Assembly: GCF_039538145.1 (NCBI RefSeq)
Contig: NZ_BAABBV010000002.1
Location: forward strand, 372,001-436,000
Reading direction: 5' to 3'
DNA length: 64,000 nt
Source of the DNA: Gryllotalpicola daejeonensis
GTDB lineage: Bacteria > Actinomycetota > Actinomycetes > Actinomycetales > Microbacteriaceae
In this document: piece by piece, positions 25,643-34,897 of the stretch
Layout of the letters: each line of letters starts with the position of its first letter
How positions within the stretch are numbered: position 1 is the stretch's first letter
Translations under genes and position numbers: made by a program
The notes under the pieces: model-generated
What the model was told of the DNA's origin: nothing
Seen by the model: only the letters and a program-made list of their open reading frames with translations
Databases searched by the model: none

Positions 25643-27342
25643 GCGATTTCACTGCGCATGCGACGGATGACGTCGTCGAAGCCGCCCGCGCGTGGGTGGC
25701 CCAGGACCCCGATGCCGAGACCCGCGCCGAGCTCGAGGCGCTGATCGACGGTGCGGCGAGCGGCGATGCGGCCGCGCTCGCCGAGCTGCACGCGCGCTTC
25801 GACGAGCGCCTCGCCTTCGGCACCGCCGGCCTGCGCGGTGAGCTCGCCGCCGGCCCGAACCGCATGAACCGAGTGCTCGTCACGCAGGCCGCCGCGGGCT
25901 TCGCGGCCTATCTGCGCGAGAAGCACGGCGAGCAGGCATCCGTCGTCATCGGCTACGACGGGCGTAAGAACTCGCGCGTGTTCGCCGAGGACTCGGCCGA
26001 GATCTTCGCGGGCGCCGGTGTGCGCACGATTCTGCTGCCGCGCCTGCTGCCGACACCCGTGCTCGCCTTTGCCGTGCGCCACCTCGACGTGTCGGCCGGC
26101 GTCATGGTGACGGCCTCGCACAACCCGGCGCGCGACAACGGCTACAAGGTCTACCTCGGCGGCGGCGACCACGGCTCGCAGATCGTGCCGCCGACCGACA
26201 GCGAGATCGCGGCGCACATCGCGGCGGTCGCGGCGGCGGGCCCGATCACCGGGCTGCCGCGGTCGACCGACTTCGGACTCGCGGACGAGTCGCTGGTCTA
26301 CGCCTATGTCGCGGCGACGGCCGCCGTCGCCGGCGAGCTTCCCGGGGACACTTCGCTCGACGTGGTCTACACCGCCATGCACGGCGTCGGGTGGGACACC
26401 GCCTCGCGCGTCTTCGAGGCTGCGGGGCTGCCCGCGCCGGTCAGCGTCGCCGCCCAGCAGGAGCCCGATGCGGCGTTCCCGACCGTGTCGTTCCCGAATC
26501 CGGAGGAGCCGGGCGCGCTCGACCTCGCGATGCAGACCGCGCGCGAACACGGCGCAGAGCTGATCGTCGCGAACGACCCGGATGCCGACCGGTTCGCGGC
26601 GGCGATTCCGGATGCCTCCGCCGAGGGCGGCTGGCGCCGCCTGTCGGGCAACGAGGTCGGGATGCTGCTCGGCTGGGCCGCCGCAGAAGACGAGGCCGGA
26701 ACGGCGCACGGCGCCCACCACGAGCCCGGCGTGCTCGCGGCATCCATCGTCTCCTCCCCCGCCCTGGGCGAGATCGCGACCCATTTCGGACTCGGTCACG
26801 CCACGACGCTCACCGGCTTCAAGTGGATCTCGCGCGCCCCCGGCCTGCTGTTCGGCTACGAAGAGGCGCTCGGCTACCTCGTGAACCCCGAGACGGTGCG
26901 CGACAAAGACGGCATCTCGGCCGCCACGCGCTTCCTCGCGCTCGCGCTGCGGTGGAAGGCCGCCGGCCGCACCGTCGCCGACCAGCTCGCGCTGATCGCC
27001 GAGGCGATCGGTCACTTCGCGAGCGGCCAGATCTCGCTGCGCGTGACCGACCTGTCCGAGCGCGGGCGCATCATGGATCGGCTGCGCGCCGAGCCGCCGC
27101 GCACCCTCGGCGAGGTCGCGGTCACGTCGTTCGACGACCTCGCGACCGGCACGGTGCCGGGGCTGCCCGTGGACAACATCCTGCGGATTCTGACCGCCGA
27201 CGGGTCGCGCGTGATGATCCGCCCGAGCGGCACCGAGCCGAAGCTGAAGGTCTATCTGGACGTGCGCGGGGATTCGGGGGCGGACGCCTCGGCGAAGCTC
27301 GCCGCGCTGGACGCGGCGCTGCGCGCGCTGCTCGCGGCCTAG
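25639..27342 (+). CDS. pmmB: Phosphohexomutase/phosphopentomutase family protein (PmmB-like)
   Basis: 567 residues, an alpha-D-phosphohexomutase with all four parts: catalytic Ser in VTASHNPARDNGYKVYLG (~residues 150-170), metal loop NDPDADRFAA, sugar loop GYEEALGYLV, and phosphate loop MIRPSGTEPKLKVY near the C-terminus. GTG at 25639 overlaps the punA stop (4 bp). The coupling to punA suggests that it converts ribose-1-phosphate to ribose-5-phosphate, though such enzymes also act on glucose or mannose phosphates. That assignment is inference from context. The downstream gene is convergent. Confidence 0.88.
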   Translation: MSDFTAHATDDVVEAARAWVAQDPDAETRAELEALIDGAASGDAAALAELHARFDERLAFGTAGLRGELAAGPNRMNRVLVTQAAAGFAAYLREKHGEQASVVIGYDGRKNSRVFAEDSAEIFAGAGVRTILLPRLLPTPVLAFAVRHLDVSAGVMVTASHNPARDNGYKVYLGGGDHGSQIVPPTDSEIAAHIAAVAAAGPITGLPRSTDFGLADESLVYAYVAATAAVAGELPGDTSLDVVYTAMHGVGWDTASRVFEAAGLPAPVSVAAQQEPDAAFPTVSFPNPEEPGALDLAMQTAREHGAELIVANDPDADRFAAAIPDASAEGGWRRLSGNEVGMLLGWAAAEDEAGTAHGAHHEPGVLAASIVSSPALGEIATHFGLGHATTLTGFKWISRAPGLLFGYEEALGYLVNPETVRDKDGISAATRFLALALRWKAAGRTVADQLALIAEAIGHFASGQISLRVTDLSERGRIMDRLRAEPPRTLGEVAVTSFDDLATGTVPGLPVDNILRILTADGSRVMIRPSGTEPKLKVYLDVRGDSGADASAKLAALDAALRALLAA

Positions 27343-27352
27343 GACTGAGGGC

Positions 27353-27799
27353 TCAGGCGCCGAGCACCGAGCGCACCTCGGCGGCGGTCGTCGCGGCCCG
27401 CAGCGCGGGAATCGCCTGCGGGTCGTTGAACACGTTCGCCATCTCGGCGACGAGGCCGACGTGCGTCTCGGGGCTCACGCTCGCGATGCCGACCACGACC
27501 GACACGGGGTCGTTGTGGGCGTGGCCGAAGGCGATGGGCTCGGCGAGCGTCACGACCGAGATGCCGTCGCGCAGCACGTCGCGGCCTGGGCGGGCGTGCG
27601 CGAGCGCGAGGCCGGGGGCGACCACGATGTAGGCGCCGAACTCGTCGACGACCGAGATCATGCGGTCGGTGTAGGCATCGGTCGCCGCGCCGGTGCGCAC
27701 CAGGGCGTCGCCGGCAAGGCGGATGGCACCGCGCCAGTCGGCCGCTGCCACGTCGAACTCGATCGCATCATCGGGCAGCTGTGGCAACGGCATACTCAC
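27353..27799 (-). CDS. PTS EIIA (fructose/mannitol-type) protein
   Basis: 148 residues, a single EIIA domain. The phospho-His is His68 in APGLALAHARPG. It would accept phosphate from HPr, itself charged by the PtsI encoded at 44752-46413. No EIIB or EIIC gene is beside it, so it may serve a transporter elsewhere or act as a regulator. GTG at 27799 gives MSMPLPQ and ATG at 27793 gives MPLPQ; neither has a good ribosome site. It is 26 bp downstream of add on the same strand, so it could be read as the last gene of the salvage operon, which would be unusual. Confidence 0.82.
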   Translation of the reverse strand: MSMPLPQLPDDAIEFDVAAADWRGAIRLAGDALVRTGAATDAYTDRMISVVDEFGAYIVVAPGLALAHARPGRDVLRDGISVVTLAEPIAFGHAHNDPVSVVVGIASVSPETHVGLVAEMANVFNDPQAIPALRAATTAAEVRSVLGA

Positions 27800-27825
27800 G
27801 ATTTTATCGAATGACGGGGGAACTT

Positions 27826-28944
27826 CTACACAGCGTCGAAGCCGACGGCGATGCGGTCGACGAGCTCTTCGCGCTCCTCGATCGGCAGGAACGCGGCGGC
27901 GGCGGCGTTGAGCTGGAAGGTCTCGAGGTCGTCGAGGCGATACGCGAACGCGTCGGACAGCAGCGACAGCTCGCGTGTGAGGCTCGTGCCGCTCATCAGG
28001 CGGTTGTCGGTGTTGACCGTGACGCGGAAGCCGAGCTGGTAGAGCAGGTCGAAGGGGTGGTCGGCCATCGTCGTGCCCCAGCGCTCGACCGCGCCGGTCT
28101 GCAGGTTCGAGGTCGGGCTCGTCTCAAGGGCGATCTCGCGGTCCTTCACCCACTGGCTCAACAGGCCGAGAGAGACATACGTGTTCTCGTCGTCCTGCCG
28201 CTCGATCAGCAGGTCCTCGGCGAGCCGCACGCCGTGGCCCAGGCGCAGCGCGCGGCCGTCGAGCAGCGCCGAGCGGATCGACTCGAGCCCGTCGGCCTCG
28301 CCGGCGTGCACGGTGACGGGGAACCACTCGGCCGCGAGGTAGTCGAACGCGGCGCGCATGGTCGAGGCCGGGAAGCCGGACTCTGGCCCCGCCGTGTCGA
28401 AGCCGACGACGCCGGAGTCCCGGTGGCGCACCGCCAGCTGGGCGATCTCGATGGCGCGGCCCGGGTTCTGCCGCATGCTCGACAGCAGCTGCCCGATGCG
28501 GATGTAGCCGCCGGCCGCCTCGATCTGCGCGACCGCCTGGTCGATGCCGGACTGCACGGCCTCGACCGCCTGGTCGAGGGTGAGCCCGCGCGACAGGTGC
28601 TGCTCGGGCGCCCAGCGGATCTCGCCGTAGACGACGCCGTCGGCGTGCAGGTCCTCGACGAACTCGCGGGCGACGCGCGCGAGCGCCCCTGCCGTCTGCA
28701 TGACGCCGACGGTCACGTCAAAGGTCTTCAGGTACTCGACCAGGCTGCCGGCTTCGGCGCGGCTCTCGAACCAGGTCTGCAGCTGCGCGGCATCCGTCGC
28801 CGGAATCTCGAGCCCGAGCTCGTCGGCCAGCTCGATGATCGTCTGCGGGCGCAGGCCGCCGTCCAGGTGGTCGTGCAGGCTCACCTTGGGCAGCGCGTTG
28901 ATGCTGACGCCCTCGAGCAGGTATTCGCGGTCGGGTGCGCTCAT
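27826..28944 (-). CDS. add: Adenosine deaminase
   Basis: 372 residues. It deaminates adenosine and deoxyadenosine to inosine. Zinc ligands appear in SLHDHLDGGL (His-x-His), VTVHAGEAD, and NTDNRLMSG (Asp); the proton donor region LGHGVRL is also intact. ATG at 28944 overlaps the deoA stop by 4 bp (ATGA). The upstream extension of the frame is antisense to deoA coding sequence and is not real. It completes the block deoA-cdd-add that feeds PunA with inosine. ATG spacing to a GGTCG-type site is weak, consistent with translational coupling. Confidence 0.93.
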   Translation of the reverse strand: MSAPDREYLLEGVSINALPKVSLHDHLDGGLRPQTIIELADELGLEIPATDAAQLQTWFESRAEAGSLVEYLKTFDVTVGVMQTAGALARVAREFVEDLHADGVVYGEIRWAPEQHLSRGLTLDQAVEAVQSGIDQAVAQIEAAGGYIRIGQLLSSMRQNPGRAIEIAQLAVRHRDSGVVGFDTAGPESGFPASTMRAAFDYLAAEWFPVTVHAGEADGLESIRSALLDGRALRLGHGVRLAEDLLIERQDDENTYVSLGLLSQWVKDREIALETSPTSNLQTGAVERWGTTMADHPFDLLYQLGFRVTVNTDNRLMSGTSLTRELSLLSDAFAYRLDDLETFQLNAAAAAFLPIEEREELVDRIAVGFDAV

Positions 28945-30242
28945 GAGTTCGCGCCGATGCGTTCCACCACGAGTGGCGAGTGCGTGTGATCGGATGCTTC
29001 GCCGATCGCCCACGCCCCGTCGAGCGCCTCGAGCGCCCGCTCGAACCGCGCCGCGTCGTCGGCGGCGAGCGTGAAGAGCGGCTGCCCTGCCGCGACGGTG
29101 TCGCCCGGCTTCGCGTGCAGCTCGATGCCCGCGGCGTGCACCACCGGGTCCTCCTGCCGGGCGCGGCCGGCGCCGAGCCGCCAGGCGGCGATGCCGAACG
29201 CGAGGGCGTCCTGCTTGGTGAGCACCCCGGCTTCGGGCGCTGTGACCGTGTGCGTCTCGCGCGGCTCGGGCAGAGCGGCGTCGGGGTCGCCGCCCTGGGC
29301 GGTGACGAAGGCGCGCCACTGGTCCATCGCGCGGCCGTCCTTCAGCGCGGCCTCGACGTCGGCGTCGGGCTGCCCGGCGAGCGTGAGCATCTCGCGCGCG
29401 AGCGCCACGGTCAGCTCGACGACGTCGGCGGGGCCGCCCCCGGCGAGCACCTCGACGGACTCGCGCACCTCGTTGGCGTTGCCGATCGTGAGACCGAGCG
29501 GCACGTTCATGTCGGTGAGCAGCGCAGAGGTCGCGACCCCCGCATCCGTGCCGAGCTCGACCATCGTCTGCGCGAGCTCGCGCGCCTTCGCGAAGTCCTT
29601 CATGAAGGCGCCGGAGCCGAACTTCACGTCGAGCACCAGCACCCCGGTGCCCTCCGCGATCTTCTTGCTCATGATCGATGAGGCGATCAGCGGGATCGCC
29701 TCGACCGTGCCCGTCGTGTCGCGCAGCGCGTAGAGCTTCTTGTCCGCCGGGGCGAGGCCGGCGCCCGCTGCGCAGATGACGCCGCTCACGGGGCCGGCGA
29801 GCTGCGCGAACACCTCCTCGTTGGTGAGCGAGGCGCGCCACCCGGGGATCGACTCGAGCTTGTCGAGCGTGCCGCCCGTGTGGCCGAGGCCGCGGCCCGA
29901 GAGCTGCGGCACCGCGACGCCGAAGCATGCCACAAGCGGCATGAGCGGCAGCGTGATCTTGTCGCCGACGCCGCCGGTGGAGTGCTTGTCGGCGGTCGGC
30001 TTCCCCAAGCCCGAGAAGTCGAGGCGCTCGCCAGAGGCGACCATCGCCATCGTCAGGTCGCGGATCTCCTGCCGGGTCATGCCGTTCAGCAGAATCGCCA
30101 TCGCGAGCGCCGACATCTGCGAGTCGGCGACGTAGTCGCGGGTGTACGCCTCGACCAGCCACTGGATCTGCGGCGTCGTGAGCGTGCCGCGGTCCCGCTT
30201 GGCGGCGATCAGGTCAACGGCATCGAACGGTTCGACCGCCAT
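28941..30242 (-). CDS. deoA: Thymidine (pyrimidine nucleoside) phosphorylase
   Basis: 433 residues, full length. It phosphorolyses thymidine and deoxyuridine to base plus 2-deoxyribose-1-phosphate. The family signature is KHSTGGVGDKITLPL near residue 82, with SGRGLGHTGGTLDKLESIPG and KFGSGAFMKD further on. The C-terminal half ends in the typical domain with VHAAGIELHAKPGD. ATG at 30242 overlaps the cdd stop by one base. Product handling needs phosphopentomutase and deoxyribose-phosphate aldolase; only a mutase is seen nearby. Confidence 0.93.
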   Translation of the reverse strand: MAVEPFDAVDLIAAKRDRGTLTTPQIQWLVEAYTRDYVADSQMSALAMAILLNGMTRQEIRDLTMAMVASGERLDFSGLGKPTADKHSTGGVGDKITLPLMPLVACFGVAVPQLSGRGLGHTGGTLDKLESIPGWRASLTNEEVFAQLAGPVSGVICAAGAGLAPADKKLYALRDTTGTVEAIPLIASSIMSKKIAEGTGVLVLDVKFGSGAFMKDFAKARELAQTMVELGTDAGVATSALLTDMNVPLGLTIGNANEVRESVEVLAGGGPADVVELTVALAREMLTLAGQPDADVEAALKDGRAMDQWRAFVTAQGGDPDAALPEPRETHTVTAPEAGVLTKQDALAFGIAAWRLGAGRARQEDPVVHAAGIELHAKPGDTVAAGQPLFTLAADDAARFERALEALDGAWAIGEASDHTHSPLVVERIGANS

Positions 30243-30697
30243 CAGTCTTCGTACTCCTTCAGGGTGCGCGGCCCGAAAGCATCCGGCAGCACCTCATCGA
30301 TGGTCTTCACACCCGACACGGTCTCGAGAAGCATGCCAGGGGCGGAATGCTCGAACAGCAGCTGGCGGCAGCGCCCGCACGGCATCAGCACCGCGCCGTG
30401 CCCGTCGACGCAGGTGAACGCGACGAGCTTGCCGCCGCCGCTCATCACCAGATCCGAGACGAGCGAGCACTCGGCGCACAGTGTCACGCCGTACGACGCG
30501 TTCTCGATGTTCGCGCCCCGCACCGTGCGCCCGTCGTCGACGATCGCGGCCGCCCCGACGGGGAAGCGCGAGTACGGCGAGTAACTGAGGCGCATGGCAT
30601 CCGTCGCGATCGCGCGCAGCGCGTCCCAATCAGCGGCGCCGGATGCCGTTCGAGACGCGTCGCTCACTGGCCGTGCGCCATCGTCAGGACTTGACAT
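30242..30697 (-). CDS. cdd: Cytidine deaminase
   Basis: 151 residues, homotetrameric type. It converts cytidine and deoxycytidine to uridine forms. Zinc ligands are Cys in TLCAECS and both Cys of PCGRCRQLLFE; the Glu in CAE is the catalytic base. YSPYSRFPVGAAAIV is the conserved N-terminal substrate motif. The first ~22 residues are non-conserved. Its start lies inside the permease gene upstream (14-bp overlap), so cdd is translated from the transporter transcript. Together with deoA and add it handles imported nucleosides. Confidence 0.93.
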   Translation of the reverse strand: MSSPDDGARPVSDASRTASGAADWDALRAIATDAMRLSYSPYSRFPVGAAAIVDDGRTVRGANIENASYGVTLCAECSLVSDLVMSGGGKLVAFTCVDGHGAVLMPCGRCRQLLFEHSAPGMLLETVSGVKTIDEVLPDAFGPRTLKEYED

Positions 30698-31973
30698 ACG
30701 GCTTCCCGTCCGCGGCGGGGGCTCGCGACTGCCCGACGAGGCCGGCCACGGCGAAGATCGTCACGAGGTACGGCAGCATCAGCAGGAACTCGCTGGGCAC
30801 GGGCGAGCCGATGATGCCGAGCGTGTTCTGCAGGTTCGTCGCGAAGCCGAACAGCAGGGCGGCGAGCGTCGCGCGGATCGGGTCCCAGCGGCCGAAGATG
30901 ACGGCGGCGAGGGCGATGTAGCCCTGGCCGGCGGTCATCTCCTTGGTGAAGATGCCGACGGAACCCAGCGTGAAGAACGCGCCGCCGAGACCGGCGATGG
31001 CGCCCGCGAGCGAGACGTTCCAGAACCGCGTGCTGTTGACGTTGATGCCCACGGTGTCGGCCGCCTGCGGGTGCTCGCCGACCGCCCGTACGCGCAGGCC
31101 CCACTTGGTGTGGAACAGCCCGAACCACACGCCCGCGACGGCGACGTAGGCGATGTAGACGATGATCGAGTGGTCGAAGAGCACGGGGCCGATGACGGGG
31201 ATCTGCGCGAGCCCCGGAATCGGCAGGTCGGGCAGGGTGAGGCGCCGGTTCAGGTGCTCGGGGTCGGCGGCGAGGATCTTGGTGTAGCCGAAGTTCGTGA
31301 GGCCCGTGACGAGCACGTTGATCACGACGCCGACGATGACCTGGTCGACGAGGTACTTGATCGCGAACGCGGCGAGGATGAACGCGACGAGCACGCCGGC
31401 GACGGCGGCCGCGATGAGCCCGAGGGTCATCGAGCCCGTCGCCGAGGCGATCAACGCAGAGCAGAAGGCGCCGCCGAGCAGCTGGCCCTCGATCGCGACG
31501 TTGACGACGCCCGCGCGCTCGCCGATGACGCCGCCGAGGGCGCCGAAGACGAGCGGAACCGACAGTGTCACGGCGCCGAGCAGCAGCGAGGTGACGGGTA
31601 GCGGGTGGTCGCCCTGTGCGGCCCAGGCGAGGAATCCGACCATGAAGACGACGGCGAACAGCGCGGTGAACCACAGGGGCACGCGGATGCCGCGCGCGAC
31701 GGCCGCCCAGCTGAGCAGCGCCATCACGACCGTGACGATCGCGAGGCCGATTCCGACGGGGGCGGACTGCACCGTGAGGTCGGGAATGCGGAAGAAGTCG
31801 TCGCTCTGGCTGAACCGGAACTGCGTGTGGCCCGAGCGCGCGAAGACGATGAACAGCACGACGGCGCCGAGGGCGAAGACGCTGAGCGCGATCGGCACCT
31901 TCCAGCTGCGCACCTCGACCTTCTCGAGGACGATGGGCGCCGCGTCGGGCACGTGAGCGGTGGCGGTGGTCAA
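30684..31973 (-). CDS. nupQ: Nucleoside ABC importer permease (NupQ-like)
   Basis: 429 residues. An N-terminal non-conserved segment is followed by about ten membrane helices. The Bpd-type permease core has GVIGERAGVVNVAIEGQLLGGAF and KYLVDQVIVGVVINVL. It forms the channel with the permease at 31977-33281. It acts with the ATPase at 33281-34801 and the lipoprotein at 34898-35983 to import nucleosides. The name follows Lactococcus NupQ; the assignment rests on the salvage genes that follow it directly. Ends 14 bp inside cdd. Confidence 0.88.
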   Translation of the reverse strand: MTTATAHVPDAAPIVLEKVEVRSWKVPIALSVFALGAVVLFIVFARSGHTQFRFSQSDDFFRIPDLTVQSAPVGIGLAIVTVVMALLSWAAVARGIRVPLWFTALFAVVFMVGFLAWAAQGDHPLPVTSLLLGAVTLSVPLVFGALGGVIGERAGVVNVAIEGQLLGGAFCSALIASATGSMTLGLIAAAVAGVLVAFILAAFAIKYLVDQVIVGVVINVLVTGLTNFGYTKILAADPEHLNRRLTLPDLPIPGLAQIPVIGPVLFDHSIIVYIAYVAVAGVWFGLFHTKWGLRVRAVGEHPQAADTVGINVNSTRFWNVSLAGAIAGLGGAFFTLGSVGIFTKEMTAGQGYIALAAVIFGRWDPIRATLAALLFGFATNLQNTLGIIGSPVPSEFLLMLPYLVTIFAVAGLVGQSRAPAADGKPYVKS

Positions 31974-31976
31974 GGC

Positions 31977-33281
31977 TCAGGCCTCCTTCGTGGCGGCGGC
32001 GGTGGCTGGGCGGCGCGGGCGGGGCGCCGTTCCCGGCTTCGGCAGGCCGAAGATGGCCCGCACGAGCGGCGGCGCCGCGATGAACAGCACGATGAGCGAC
32101 TGCACGATGAGCACGATGTCGATCGGGATGTCATTGGCCGCCTGCATGAGGTAACCACCCGACTTCAGGGCGCCGAACAGCAGGCCGGCGATGAACACGC
32201 CGAGGGGGCGCGAGCGGCCGAGCAGCGCGACGGTGATCGCGTCGAACCCGAGGCCTGCGTCGAAGCCCGACGAGAACCCGCCAGGTGTGGTCGCGAGCAC
32301 CTGGTTGACGCCGGCGAGCCCGACGAATCCGCCCGCGATCGACATGCCGTAGATGTACATGCGCTCGACTCCGATGCCCGCGGTGCGCGCGGCGCTCGGG
32401 TTCTCGCCGACGGCGCGGAAGCGGAAGCCGAGGTTCGAGCGGTTCATCAGCCACCAGTAGGCGAAGGCGGCCGCGATCGCGAGCACGAACGCCCACGTCA
32501 CCGTGTAGCGCACGCCGAACAGCGCAGGCAGCTGCGCCGCGTGCGGGATCGCCGGCGACTTCGGGTTGTTGCTGCCCGGCGCCTGCAGCGCGCCGGGGGT
32601 GCGCAGCAGGAAGGAGATCAGATAGAACGCGACGTAGTTGAGCATGATCGTGACGATCACCTCGTGCGCGCCCGTCTGCGCCTTGAGCCAGCCGACGATG
32701 CCGGCCCACACCGCGCCGCCCACGACGCCGGCGACGATCGCGACGATCAGCGCCCACGGGAACGGCATCGGGAACGACCACGCGACCCAGCCGGCGAGCG
32801 CGCCGCCGATCAGGATCTGGCCCTGGCCGCCGATGTTGAACAGGCCGATGCGGAAGGCGAGCGCGATGCCGAGACCGCCGAAGATCAGCGGGGTTGCGGC
32901 GCTCAGCGTGTTCATGAGCGGCTGGATGCCGGTGGCGAAGGTGAAGGCGCCGGTGTTGAAGATCGCGCCCTGGAACAGCGAGGTGTAGGCGCCCCCGACG
33001 GCGGTCCAGATCGCCTGGAAGGTGTCGGTGGGCCGCGCGAAGAAGTATCCGGCGGCCTTCTGCACCCCGGGGTCGGTCAGCGCGATCAGCACCGCGCCGA
33101 CGACGAGCGCGAGCAGCACGGCGAGCACCGAGATGACGACGCTGCCGCCCATGATGTCGCGCAGCGCCTGCTGGCCGCGCGTCGTCACCTGCCGCTCGGG
33201 CGGCGGCGTCTGACTGGGGGCGACGGATGCCTGCTCAGGCGCGTCGACCGTCGGCTCGGTCTCTGGCGTCGAATCGCTCAT
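31977..33281 (-). CDS. nupP: Nucleoside ABC importer permease (NupP-like)
   Basis: 434 residues. A Pro/Thr/Ser-rich N-terminal tail (~1-40) leads to about ten membrane helices. Family marks are FNIGGQGQILIGGALAGW and LGFDAITVALLGRSRPLGVF. It sits three bases before the other permease and one base overlaps the ATPase gene, so expression is tightly coupled. As part of the BmpA-type importer it lets nucleosides cross the membrane. The start ATG at 33281 overlaps the ATPase stop. Confidence 0.88.
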   Translation of the reverse strand: MSDSTPETEPTVDAPEQASVAPSQTPPPERQVTTRGQQALRDIMGGSVVISVLAVLLALVVGAVLIALTDPGVQKAAGYFFARPTDTFQAIWTAVGGAYTSLFQGAIFNTGAFTFATGIQPLMNTLSAATPLIFGGLGIALAFRIGLFNIGGQGQILIGGALAGWVAWSFPMPFPWALIVAIVAGVVGGAVWAGIVGWLKAQTGAHEVIVTIMLNYVAFYLISFLLRTPGALQAPGSNNPKSPAIPHAAQLPALFGVRYTVTWAFVLAIAAAFAYWWLMNRSNLGFRFRAVGENPSAARTAGIGVERMYIYGMSIAGGFVGLAGVNQVLATTPGGFSSGFDAGLGFDAITVALLGRSRPLGVFIAGLLFGALKSGGYLMQAANDIPIDIVLIVQSLIVLFIAAPPLVRAIFGLPKPGTAPRPRRPATAAATKEA

Positions 33282-34801
33282 CAGGCGGCCTCCCCCGCGG
33301 TCTCGGGCGTCTCGCCCGCCATCATCAGGCCGAGCACCTCGCGCGGGGTGTCGCCCGGCACGATTCCGACGATCCCGCCGCGGTACATCACGGCGATGCG
33401 GTCGGCCAGCGCCACGACCTCGTCGAGCTCGGTGGACACCACGATGACGGGCACGCCCTCGTCGCGGGTCGCGACGATGCGCTTGTGCACGAACTCGATC
33501 GAGCCGACGTCGAGGCCGCGGGTCGGCTGCGCGGCGACGAGCAGCCGCAGCTCGCGCGAGAGCTCGCGGGCGAGCACGACCTTCTGCTGGTTGCCGCCCG
33601 AGAGTCGCCCCACGTGGGTCTGGATCGACTGCGCGCGCACGTCGAACTCCTTCACCTTCTCTTCGGCGAAGGCGTTCAGCACCTTGGTCTGCAGGTTGGC
33701 GCCCTTCACGAACGGGGCGCCCGACGAGCGGTTCAGCATGAGGTTCTCGGCGATCGTGAATTCGCCGACGAGGCCGTCTTCGTTGCGGTCCTCCGGAACG
33801 AAGCCGACGCCGGCGTCGAGCACCTGGCGCACGCCCTTTCCGACGAGCTGCGTGCCGTCGAGGGTGATCGACCCGTCCACCTTGGCCTGCAGCCCGAGCA
33901 GCGCCTCGGTGAGCTCGGTCTGGCCGTTGCCCTGCACCCCGGCGATGGCGAGGATCTCGCCCTGGCGCACCTCGAAGCTCACGTCGTTCACGACCTTCTG
34001 GCCGAGGGCGTCGAGCACGGTCAGGTGGTCGACGACCAGCGCGGCATCCGCCGGCTTCGCCGGGTCCTTCTGCACCGTGAGCTCGACCGCGCGGCCGACC
34101 ATCAGCGACGCGAGCTCCGAGTTGCTCGCGGTGGGCGACGCCTCGCCGACGACCTTCCCGAGGCGGATGACGGTGATGCGGTCGGCGACCTCGCGCACCT
34201 CGCGCAGCTTGTGGGTGATGAAGACGATGCCCGTGCCCTGCTCTTTGAGCTGGCGCATGATGCCCATCAGCTCATCGGTCTCCTGCGGGGTGAGCACGGC
34301 GGTGGGCTCGTCGAACACGAGCACCTTGGCGTCTCGGCTGAGCGCCTTGATGATCTCGACGCGCTGCTGCACGCCGACGGGAAGCTCTTCGACGATCGCG
34401 TCGGGGTCGACGTCGAAGCCGAACCGCTGCGAGATCTCGCGCACCTTCGCGCGGGCGGCGGCGAGGTCGAGGCGCCCGAGCCCCTTCGTCTGCTCGTGGC
34501 CGAGCATCACGTTCTCGGCGACGGTGAACACCGGAATGAGCATGAAGTGCTGGTGCACCATGCCGATGCCCGCCTTCATCGCGTCACCGGGGCCGGCGAA
34601 GTGCTGGACTTCGTCGTCGAGCAGGATCTCGCCCTCGTCGGCCTGGTACAGGCCGTAGAGCACGTTCATCAGCGTCGACTTGCCTGCGCCGTTCTCGCCG
34701 AGAAGGCAGTGCACCTCACCCGGCTCGACGGTGAGCGAGATGTGGTCGTTGGCGGTGAGGCTTCCGAAGCGCTTGGTGATACCGCGCAATTCGAGCTTCA
34801 T
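33281..34801 (-). CDS. nupO: Nucleoside ABC importer ATPase, two ABC domains (NupO-like)
   Basis: 506 residues with two tandem ABC domains, as in RbsA-type sugar and nucleoside importers. Domain 1: Walker A GENGAGKST (~residue 35-43), a signature-like LPVGVQQRVEIIKAL, Walker B VLVFDEPTAVL. Domain 2: Walker A is degenerate, AGVQGNGQTEL, with signature RLSGGNQQKVVLA and RLLVAAQPTRGLD; this asymmetry is normal for the family. It is cytoplasmic and powers the two permeases. A strong hairpin separates it from the lipoprotein gene upstream. Confidence 0.9.
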   Translation of the reverse strand: MKLELRGITKRFGSLTANDHISLTVEPGEVHCLLGENGAGKSTLMNVLYGLYQADEGEILLDDEVQHFAGPGDAMKAGIGMVHQHFMLIPVFTVAENVMLGHEQTKGLGRLDLAAARAKVREISQRFGFDVDPDAIVEELPVGVQQRVEIIKALSRDAKVLVFDEPTAVLTPQETDELMGIMRQLKEQGTGIVFITHKLREVREVADRITVIRLGKVVGEASPTASNSELASLMVGRAVELTVQKDPAKPADAALVVDHLTVLDALGQKVVNDVSFEVRQGEILAIAGVQGNGQTELTEALLGLQAKVDGSITLDGTQLVGKGVRQVLDAGVGFVPEDRNEDGLVGEFTIAENLMLNRSSGAPFVKGANLQTKVLNAFAEEKVKEFDVRAQSIQTHVGRLSGGNQQKVVLARELSRELRLLVAAQPTRGLDVGSIEFVHKRIVATRDEGVPVIVVSTELDEVVALADRIAVMYRGGIVGIVPGDTPREVLGLMMAGETPETAGEAA

Positions 34802-34846
34802 ACGGGAAACGCTACCTTTCCGCCCGGGGTCAGGGCGACAGATAGA

Positions 34847-34883
34847 AGCGGCCGGCCGGGGAGGTCGTCCCCGGCCGGCCGCT
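34847..34883 (-). terminator. Intercistronic hairpin between bmpA and nupO
   Basis: AGCGGCCGGCCGGGGA (34847-34862) and its exact complement (34868-34883) form a 16-bp perfect stem with a 5-base loop. There is no uridine tract. It lies 14 bp past the bmpA stop and 45 bp before nupO on the same strand, so it is more likely a partial terminator or 3' stabiliser that keeps the lipoprotein more abundant than the membrane parts. Confidence 0.7.
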
Positions 34884-34897
34884 GCGGACTCACGAGA

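Noticed and set aside
28945..30162. N-terminal extension of add across deoA
   Set aside because: It is deoA read out of frame; MSAPDREYLL at 28944 gives a normal adenosine deaminase length.
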